A stretch of 16,753 nt of DNA, taken from CAIWXH01 sp964555675 (lineage in GTDB: Bacteria; Chloroflexota; Chloroflexia; Chloroflexales; Chloroflexaceae). Positions 7,243 to 14,500 of this stretch are shown here, piece after piece. The translations under genes and the position numbers were made by a program. Each line of letters begins with the position of its first letter. Positions within the stretch are counted from its first letter, which is position 1. The DNA is taken from the NCBI GenBank assembly GCA_964555675.1, contig CAZKTU010000134.1:1-16753 (forward strand), read 5' to 3'. The notes under the pieces were generated by a model. It ran no database searches, had not been told where the DNA came from, and was given only the letters and a program-made list of their open reading frames with translations.

Positions 7243-8069
7243 CACACGACACGATCATCAGGGCCTGGGCCGAGCGCCCCGGCCGCCACATCGTCAATCT
7301 GAGCGGGGGCAAGGACAGCACCGCCCTGGCCATCTTTATGCGCGACAAGCTCCCGCAGCTCGAGTATGTCTTCTGCGATACGCATAAGGAGCTGCCCGAG
7401 ACCTACGACTACCTCGATCGGCTCGAGGCCTACCTGCAGCGCCCGATCATCAGGCTCAACGCGCAGCGCGGCTTCGACCACTGGCTCGACATGTACGGGG
7501 GCATGCTGCCCTCGGCCCAGGTGCGCTGGTGTACGCGCAAGCTCAAGATCGAGCCGTTCGAGGCCTTTGTGGGCGAGGAGACCGTCTGGAGCTATGTCGG
7601 CATCCGCGCCGACGAGCAGCGCAGCGGCTATGTCTCGACCAAGGCCAACATCCACCCGGTCTTCCCCTTCAAGGAGTGCGGGATCGCCATTGGCGACGTC
7701 GAGCGCCTCCTGCGCGAGGCCGGGGTCGGCCTGCCCTCGTACTACGAGTGGCGCCAGCGCAGCGGGTGCTACTTCTGCTTCTACATGCGCAGCGGCGAGT
7801 GGGTCGGCCTCAAGGAGCGCCACCCCGAGCTGTTCGAGCTGGCCAAGGCCTACGAGTCGGAGCGCGGCGGCGAGCAGTTCTACTGGCGTCAGCGCGAGAG
7901 CCTGAGCGAGCTCGAGCGCCCCGAGCGGGTGCGCCAGATCATGGACCAGCACGCCAAGCGTCTCGAGCAAGAGCGTAAGGATCGCCCTGATCGCCCGCTG
8001 ATCGAGTTGCTCGGCGCCGCCCTCGATGCCGAGGACGATGACCAGGGCTGTGATGTCTGCCACCTCTGA
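7239..8069 (+). CDS. sspD: SspD: PAPS-reductase/DndC-like sulfurtransferase (ATP pyrophosphatase)
   Basis: This 276-residue protein has the PP-loop of the adenine-nucleotide alpha hydrolase / PAPS reductase family, SGGKDS at residues 22-27, followed by VFCDTH (44-49), WCTRKLK with Cys98 (97-103) and GIRADE (121-126). This is the fold of DndC and SspD, which activate the DNA phosphate with ATP and transfer sulfur delivered by a cysteine desulfurase. Cys98, Cys147, Cys177 and Cys180 (the last two in SGCYFC) are candidates for iron-sulfur cluster binding or persulfide transfer, and the protein ends with a further CDVCHL. There is no N-terminal transit or membrane segment. The start overlaps the sspC stop by 4 bases (ATGA), so translation is coupled. 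The gene is shorter than typical DndC, as expected of SspD. Fold assignment is firm; individual cysteine roles are inferred. Confidence 0.92.
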   Translation: MTHDTIIRAWAERPGRHIVNLSGGKDSTALAIFMRDKLPQLEYVFCDTHKELPETYDYLDRLEAYLQRPIIRLNAQRGFDHWLDMYGGMLPSAQVRWCTRKLKIEPFEAFVGEETVWSYVGIRADEQRSGYVSTKANIHPVFPFKECGIAIGDVERLLREAGVGLPSYYEWRQRSGCYFCFYMRSGEWVGLKERHPELFELAKAYESERGGEQFYWRQRESLSELERPERVRQIMDQHAKRLEQERKDRPDRPLIELLGAALDAEDDDQGCDVCHL

Positions 8070-8074
8070 CTCAC

Positions 8075-8079
8075 GGGAG
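8075..8079 (+). promoter_or_regulatory. Shine-Dalgarno site deciding the sspF start
   Basis: GGGAG lies six bases before ATG 8086. It rules in that start over the ATG at 8026, which would overlap sspD by 44 bases. Confidence 0.7.
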
Positions 8080-8085
8080 TCTCCA

Positions 8086-9861
8086 ATGTCCCTCGTTACC
8101 AACCCCTTTGTTAGCTACCTGGCCCGCTACACCACGGCTTCCCCTGACCACGAGGCGGCCTTCGACGAGTTTCTCTCCCAGACCCCGCCGCCCTCAGGCT
8201 CGCCACTGCGCCTCGTGACCCGCGTCGAGTCATTCTTGAAGACCTGCTTCGGTCGCACTGACCCGCCATCGGTCATTCTGACCGGGAACGCCGGCGACGG
8301 CAAGACCTACCTCTGCCGTCAAATCCTCGCCGCCTTCGGGGGCCCGGTGCCGGACTGGGACACCCTGGCCGATCTGCCGGTCGAGCGAGATGGCCTGCGA
8401 CTGCACGTGGTCAAAGATCTCTCGGAGCTAGGCGATGCGCGAGGCGTCGAGGTGCTGCAAGGTCTGGCGGCCGCCTGGGGCAACTCCACGCAAGAGCGCT
8501 ACCTGATCGCCGCCAACGAGGGCCGACTGCGCGACTTGCTCAATAAGGCCGGCGATGGGGCGCTCTATGAAGAGGTCGACCGGCAGCTGAAGCTGGGCGC
8601 CGATGCGGGATCGCCGCGCCTCGTGGTGATCAACCTTACGGCTGTGACCACCTCGTCGTTTGTGCGCGAGGCCCTGGGCTGGATGACTGATGCCGAGCAC
8701 TGGGCGGCCTGTCAGGCCTGCCCCATCCGCGAGCGCTGCCCTGTCCGGCATAACGCCGCCAGGTTGAGCGAGCCTCATGTGGCTAAGCGCGTGCAGCTAC
8801 TCTACCAACTGCTCGAGCACCTCGACATTCACGTCACAGTGCGCGACATGCTCATCCATCTCGCCTACACGTTGACCGGCGACCGACGCTGCGCCGAGCT
8901 GCACCGTCTCGATGCGGCTGGGCGCGACCGCAGCGGGCTGGCCTATTACCTGAACGTCTGGGGTGGCGATGAGCAGAGCCCATTTCGGCGCAAAGCCAGC
9001 GTCGTTCAGCACCTCAGCCGTCTCCGCATCGGCGACCACTCGCTCTTTGAGATCGATGATTTTGTCGTCAACAGCGCCGAGGACGACGAGCATAGGCGCG
9101 TCTTCGCCCCGGCCGTCGACCTGAACTTTCGACGCTTCGCTCAGGATCGCGCAGCCTACATCGAGGGCGGCGCCGAGCGGCTGGCGGGCGAAGAGGCTCG
9201 CGCTATGCTGCGCTGGCTGCCCCACTGCCGCCGCAAGCTCTTCTTGGAGTGGCGCGATGAGGTGCGCGCCAACCAGCTGATCGCATTCCATTACCTCCAC
9301 GACTACCTGCAACTCCTGGAAGACGAGCGCGGCCGAACCGACGAGCTCCGCCGGTCCCTGGTCCTCGGCCTGAACCGGGCCTTCTCGCGCCTCTACCTGA
9401 CCGACGCCGACAATCTCTATGTCACGAGCCAGTATCTTCATAGCACCGAGCAGTCGCGCCCCCTGGTGCGCCTAACAATTCCGGTCAGCGGGATTACGCT
9501 GCGGGTTGATCGGCGCGCCGAGCACGCTTTCGACAGGGCCTGGCCGGATCTCTACCTGGTCATCGGCGCGCCCCCGGCCCTGCTGCTCCACGACCCTGGC
9601 GCGGCCTCGCGGCAGCAGCTGTGGCGCCTCAACTTGCTCCTCTTCGAGTACTTGATGCGGTTGGCCCACGGCGGCACCTATAACATTCTGGCCGAGGAGT
9701 GCGAGCTGAGCGTGCGCAGCCTCAAGGACCGGTTACTCAGCGTCTTCGGGCGTGAGCCTGCGGGAGGTGACATCATCGAGTTTTTTGTCGCCGAGCGCCG
9801 TCAGTACACGCTCAAGAAGCTCCATATCGACGAACAGGGCACTATTCGCTCCGGAGGGTAG
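8086..9861 (+). CDS. sspF: SspF: P-loop ATPase of the restriction module (DptF/DndF-like)
   Basis: This 591-residue protein carries a clear Walker A, GNAGDGKT at residues 67-74, after VILT. VVKDLSEL (108-115) and VVINLT (180-185) are the likely following strands with Asp111. A Cys cluster, CQACPIRERC, places Cys209, Cys212 and Cys218 just before a conserved-looking RHNAARL, and may bind zinc. The pattern of P-loop, then CxxCPxxxxCP, then N-A-x-x-L is what I recall from DptF, the first subunit of the DndFGH restriction complex. Its position directly after sspD and before two more restriction genes makes it SspF. The complex attacks phage DNA lacking phosphorothioate; SspF probably supplies ATP-driven sensing or assembly. 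The gene starts 16 bases after sspD with an excellent SD and ends 4 bases before sspG. No nuclease motif is seen. Confidence 0.82.
   Translation: MSLVTNPFVSYLARYTTASPDHEAAFDEFLSQTPPPSGSPLRLVTRVESFLKTCFGRTDPPSVILTGNAGDGKTYLCRQILAAFGGPVPDWDTLADLPVERDGLRLHVVKDLSELGDARGVEVLQGLAAAWGNSTQERYLIAANEGRLRDLLNKAGDGALYEEVDRQLKLGADAGSPRLVVINLTAVTTSSFVREALGWMTDAEHWAACQACPIRERCPVRHNAARLSEPHVAKRVQLLYQLLEHLDIHVTVRDMLIHLAYTLTGDRRCAELHRLDAAGRDRSGLAYYLNVWGGDEQSPFRRKASVVQHLSRLRIGDHSLFEIDDFVVNSAEDDEHRRVFAPAVDLNFRRFAQDRAAYIEGGAERLAGEEARAMLRWLPHCRRKLFLEWRDEVRANQLIAFHYLHDYLQLLEDERGRTDELRRSLVLGLNRAFSRLYLTDADNLYVTSQYLHSTEQSRPLVRLTIPVSGITLRVDRRAEHAFDRAWPDLYLVIGAPPALLLHDPGAASRQQLWRLNLLLFEYLMRLAHGGTYNILAEECELSVRSLKDRLLSVFGREPAGGDIIEFFVAERRQYTLKKLHIDEQGTIRSGG
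9853..9857 (+). promoter_or_regulatory. Shine-Dalgarno site of sspG
   Basis: GGAGG lies inside the last codons of sspF, eight bases before ATG 9866. It couples sspG translation to the end of sspF and fixes the start against an upstream in-frame start at 9752. Confidence 0.65.
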
Positions 9862-9865
9862 GGAC

Positions 9866-11536
9866 ATGACAACGCACTATGGCGTCTACAAAGAAGAGAA
9901 GCACCCTATCGCGGCGAGGATCTGGGGCCACCGCCTGAGGATCGGGCAGCACTGGATTGAGTACATGCTCGAGTTTCTCGGCGTGCTCTCCGGCTTCGAC
10001 TATCGTTTCGGCCAGGGCCTGCCTGATCACGATGGTCAGGAGAGCTACCTGACCGAGTATCGTATTCCCAGGCGGCTCGGCCTGCGCCGCTTCGTTTTCT
10101 ACGACGAGCGTGAGAAGACCCGCGACAACCGCGACACCCGCGCCGTCGCTGAGCTCCGCCTGCGCCTGCGCACCCTGCTGCCCGAGGCCGGCGCTCGCCC
10201 CGATGAGGATGTCATGGAGCAGGTGCGCTCGCTGCTGCGCTCATTCTCGGCCATCGAGGAGGAGCGCTCGTGGTACGCGAAGACGCTCTTCCCCGTGCAC
10301 CAGGAGTTCCTGCTCTGGGAGGCGCTGCGCAAGGGTGCGACCCTGCGCGAGAATCGGCACTCGGCCGAGCATTTGGATCTCTCACAGCTCGACCATGGGG
10401 TCGAGTTTCTGTCGCGCAACTTCTTCGCCCGCGGCGGCGAGCTCTACTATCTCATCATCTCAGCGGGCACCGAGGGTCGGCCAGAGCAGCGCGCCCGGAT
10501 TGGCGAAGGCCTGCGCAAGCTGCTGACCCAGCGCAACCAGAGCCTTGGCAAGATCGCCCTCGCCATCGACACAACCTGGAGCGAGCTTGTCGGCGGCGAG
10601 GAGAGCCCAATTATCGGCACGGTCGGCTGGATCCTCGATCCCGATTGCGCACTCTACCGTCAGATTGCCGATGACCTCGACACTTTCCTCAATAACGAGC
10701 TCGACTCCCTTGAGTGCCTCGAGTTGCTCGCCCATCTAATCGGCTTCCACATCATCACCTACATCTACCATCGCGCGCATCCGGCCAGCAACGCCGAAGG
10801 CCACGCCTCCGGCAGCTGCGTTGAGGCGTGCCGGCCTCTGTTGCTGGTTGATCTGCTTGGCGACCAGGATGGCGGGGTCGTGCGCGAGCAGTCCGCCAGT
10901 CTGCTGCGTGAGCAGGATGATCTGCAGCTGCGCCAGGCCCACGACTTGATCGAGCAGAAGGTCCGCGAATGGGCCGCTCAGCAGCCGGACATTTCTCAGC
11001 TGAGCGCGCATCTCGAAAGTGAGGCGGGCAATTTCTTCTTGATCGGGCAGACCAGAGCCAGGAGCAAGTACGAGCAGATGATGCGCGAGGCTCAGGCTAA
11101 CTACGATGCCAACGGCGGTGGGTGTGAAGCCGTCATTCAGAGCTACACCGAGGCGATCTTCGAGGCCTTGAGCCCCGAGTTTCGTAAGAACTTCCTCGGC
11201 GTACACCGTAAGATTGGTCGCGCAATTGGCCTCATCGCGCCCCGCAAAGGCGCATACATCCGCTACGCCCTGGGCGACACCTTGCTGAAGACGCTGGTTC
11301 TGGCGATGCTGCCGCGTGATGTCGAGCTGCCGTTTGGCGAGTTCCTCGAGCAGCTTCATCAGCGCTACGGCATCGTCGTCGGCCCCGGCGAGGCCCGGGC
11401 CGCTGAGCTCATGACTCGTCTGCGCATCAACGAGGAGTACTACGCGCGCAATCGTGATGCCCTCCTCGGGCGCATGCAGCGGGCCGGTCTCCTCACCCAG
11501 TACTCGGACGCCACCGCCCTGGTTCGGCGACGCTAG
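9866..11536 (+). CDS. sspG: SspG: middle subunit of the restriction module (DptG/DndG-like by position)
   Basis: I do not recognise a catalytic domain in this 556-residue protein; the name rests on its place between the SspF-like and SspH-like genes. It is soluble and mixed alpha/beta with many charged helices. Distinct segments are the N-terminal Tyr/His-rich stretch (YGVYKEEKHPIAARIWGHRL), an RRLGLRRFVFYDE stretch near residues 70-82, a strand-rich FFARGGELYYLIIS near 185-200, and a helical C-terminal half with RKNFLGVHRKIGRAIG. There is no P-loop, no PD-(D/E)xK or HNH motif and no membrane segment. DndG/DptG proteins likewise lack a known enzyme domain and act as obligate partners in the complex. 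Gaps are 4 bases after sspF and 19 bases before sspH. The start is ATG 9866 with GGAGG upstream. Confidence 0.75.
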   Translation: MTTHYGVYKEEKHPIAARIWGHRLRIGQHWIEYMLEFLGVLSGFDYRFGQGLPDHDGQESYLTEYRIPRRLGLRRFVFYDEREKTRDNRDTRAVAELRLRLRTLLPEAGARPDEDVMEQVRSLLRSFSAIEEERSWYAKTLFPVHQEFLLWEALRKGATLRENRHSAEHLDLSQLDHGVEFLSRNFFARGGELYYLIISAGTEGRPEQRARIGEGLRKLLTQRNQSLGKIALAIDTTWSELVGGEESPIIGTVGWILDPDCALYRQIADDLDTFLNNELDSLECLELLAHLIGFHIITYIYHRAHPASNAEGHASGSCVEACRPLLLVDLLGDQDGGVVREQSASLLREQDDLQLRQAHDLIEQKVREWAAQQPDISQLSAHLESEAGNFFLIGQTRARSKYEQMMREAQANYDANGGGCEAVIQSYTEAIFEALSPEFRKNFLGVHRKIGRAIGLIAPRKGAYIRYALGDTLLKTLVLAMLPRDVELPFGEFLEQLHQRYGIVVGPGEARAAELMTRLRINEEYYARNRDALLGRMQRAGLLTQYSDATALVRRR

Positions 11537-11542
11537 CTCCCT

Positions 11543-11548
11543 GGGGGA
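11543..11548 (+). promoter_or_regulatory. Shine-Dalgarno site of sspH
   Basis: GGGGGA lies seven bases before ATG 11556, in the 19-base gap after sspG, and sets the start of the last gene. Confidence 0.55.
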
Positions 11549-11555
11549 CATCCCT

Positions 11556-14500
11556 ATGCCCATCTCGACCGACCTGATGATCGCCGACGCCCTCAGGCGC
11601 TACCTTGACGCCCAACTGCAGGCGCGGCCCGCCGCCCGGGCCTTCTTTCGTGTCTCGGGCTTTAGCGAGGGGGCCTACACCGCTCTGCTCGACGCTTTTG
11701 CCCAAGAAGGATGGCGCCTCGGCGCGACGCCATTGGAGGTGCGTAGCATCGGCGCGATAGCCGGCCACCCTGACCGCGTCATGCAGGCAGGTCGCTCGGC
11801 GACCTGGTATCGCAATCATCTTGCGCCGGGTCAGGCCCTCGTGCTGATCCAGAACCGCCTCTCCACCGATGCCCAGAGCCTCAAAGATCTCTATCCGGTC
11901 AGCGAGCTCACACTCTCGCGTGACGGGCTGCCCCAACTTATCGAGGCCTGCTGTACGCGCTATCAGCAGAGCCTTGAGGAGCGCGATCTGCTCGCCGGAT
12001 TCGTGCGCCGCCTGGCCAAAGTGCTCTTCGAGCCGCAACTCCGCGATCTCGCGGAGTTCTTGTCGGCCGTCGACCGTACGCTCGCCGAGCATCCCGGCAC
12101 GGCCGTGGGCAGGGCGATCGTGCTTGCCCTCCCTCACCTTGGTCTCTTCCGCTGCCTCGAGCTCGAGCCCGAGCTCGCGACGGCCCGTGGCGAGAAGCTC
12201 ATCCGTCAGCTCCACGCCGCAGCACGGATCGGCGGCGAGGTCCTCGAGGAGCGCACGCGCACCGATTATCTGCGCCGGCTTGCCGATGCGCCCCTCGACG
12301 ACGATGAGTCAATCGGCGGCCTGAAGAAAGAGCAAAAGCGCGCCCTCTTGCGGCGCTTTATTGAGGGCCAGCTGCGCGACGACCTCGCAGGGCGGTTGCA
12401 AGTGCTCCAGATCGACTGGCGCGAGATCCAGTTGGTAATCACCGCCAGGACACGCGTGGATCGCAAGGAGCGCCTTCTGCGTGTCGCCAAGCAGATCACC
12501 GCCGTCCTTCCCAACCAGCCTGATGAGCCTGAAGATGATGCGCTGGGCGATGTCCTGACCGATCTGGAGGCTGGTCGTGAGCCCGAGAGCGATGCCGTAG
12601 AGCGTTTGCTGGCCGAGCAAGGCGACACGCTACCTCGACCCCTGCGCAGCGAGCTGCGCCGCCTGGTGCGCACGCGCACCCGCAAGCATGGCGACTTTCT
12701 GGTCGGCCTGACTGCCCTTGCCGTTGAGCTGCTTCAGCCCCTCCAGGCCGAACTGCGCCCTGGGGTGCGGCTACGGGTAACGCCAAACCTCGACCCGGTC
12801 AGAGACTCGAAGCAGTTGCCTGATGCCCTCATGACCTTCCGGGCGATGTATGGCGGTGTCGAGCAGGCTCTTCCCAGTGTTGATTGGGGCCTTCAGCCAC
12901 TCTGGGAGCGAGCGAGCGCGCACGTCTCCCCTGAGGCCGATGCCGAGGAGGATCAGGAGCGCGAGCGCCTCGTAAAACTCGAGCTGCCTTTTCGCATAAC
13001 GGTCAGTGGACCGGATCATGGAGAACTAGCCCGGGCCGAGCTCATCTGGCAGTATCGCTCCGATAGCCCATCTGCGGCCACGGCTCTGACTCTGGCTGCT
13101 GAGCAGGCCTTGCTCCAGCAGGGTGATCTCGGTCCGCTTTTCGGCGTCAAGCAAAGCCTGCGTGTGCCGGTGTTCAACAGCTGCCCGCGGAACGAGGAAG
13201 TCGGCGATCTCGACATCAGGCGACCAATTCAGTCCCTGGGGGCCTGGTTCGAGGCGCCGAGCGATCTCCGAACGATCCTCACGTCCCAGCTCCATCGACG
13301 CATCAGGCCCCCGGCCCAGGAGGCGCTGCTCCAGGCCCTCGACCAGCTCGAGCAGGCTTGGGGCGCACTCGTCGCCGTCGCGGCCGACGCCGGCCTGCTG
13401 GCGGCTGACATCCATGGATTGCTCGCGGCCTACAATGGGCTGCTCCAGACCGCGGCACTGCAACTCCGTACGAGCGGCGAGGTCGGGGCGGGCTATCGCG
13501 CCCTGAGCCAGGCCTGGATCATCGGCCCCCAACACTTTGAGCGCTGGGCTGTCATGCCCCTGCTGCACCCCCTGAAGCTGCTCTGGTGGGTGGAGCGGGC
13601 CAGCTACTTCGAGCGAGTGATTGCGAGGCTGCTCGATCCGGCGCAGCCGGCGAGGATCGTCGACGAGCCGCGTTTCAAGCGTGAGCTCGCCGTCACCTAC
13701 GGCTCAAGCGGCTTTCCCCCCGTGCTGGCGCTCCCACCCGGCGAAGGGCTGTTGCCCGCGCGCTTCATGCCGGTCGAAGAGGCCGACGGCTATGAGCTCT
13801 ACTTTCGCGAGGCCGAGGGCGGCGAGCCATTTGGCCTCGCCACGGGCGACCTTGCCGACGACGAAGCCGAGATTGCCGCCCAGCGCGCCGTCGAAGGCAT
13901 CACTGCCGTGGTGCAGGATTACCTCGAGACCTACCCCTTTGTCCGCGACGGGCTCGAGATCGTGCTCTACGATTGTCGCAACGGCGCTCTGCCCGGGCTC
14001 CTGGTCGAGCGCCTGGCAGAGGCGGGAGGGCGGCGCGGCTGGCAGCTGCGCCTCTCGGTCATTGTGCATACCACCGATCAGGGCGCGCCCCTTTTCCAGC
14101 GGGTCAGCGAGTGGGTCAAGGCCGAGCGCGCCGTGACCGATCGCCGCGGCGGCGACTACTTTCCTCCCGTTAGCCTCAAGGTGCTCCAGTGCTCCTCGGA
14201 CGAGCTGATGCGCAGGCGCGAGGATACCGACATCGTGATCCTGGCCGATGTGCTCGCGGGTAAGGGCCAAGTTGTCGTCTCAGAAGTTGTGCCGAGCGGG
14301 TCGCCTGACGCCGAGGCCCTTGGCTGGCTGCCAACGGCGCAGGCTCAGCAGGAGCCGTTTCAGCAGGGCGAGCTCTACAGGCGCTTGCTCTTGAGCCAGC
14401 CTCGTCAACCCGCCGTTGTCCGGCGCTTCTTGCTGGCTCAGCACGCCGCAATTCATCAGCGCGCGGTCTCGCCAGATGATACGGCGCGGCTCTATCGCGA

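Noticed and set aside
5026..7245. 739-codon minus-strand open frame opposite sspC
   Set aside because: Its translation is rich in Gln, Gly, Ala and Leu with no recognisable domain, and the plus strand encodes a coherent ATPase in operon context.
8026..8085. Upstream ATG extending sspF by 20 residues
   Set aside because: It would overlap sspD by 44 bases and lacks an SD; ATG 8086 has GGGAG six bases upstream.
6771..8102. 443-codon minus-strand frame opposite sspC/sspD
   Set aside because: It is a shadow of sspD, whose plus-strand translation has SGGKDS and the other PAPS reductase motifs.
9752..9865. Upstream start extending sspG by 38 residues
   Set aside because: It lies deep inside sspF, the extension is Ser/Arg-rich shadow sequence, and ATG 9866 has GGAGG.
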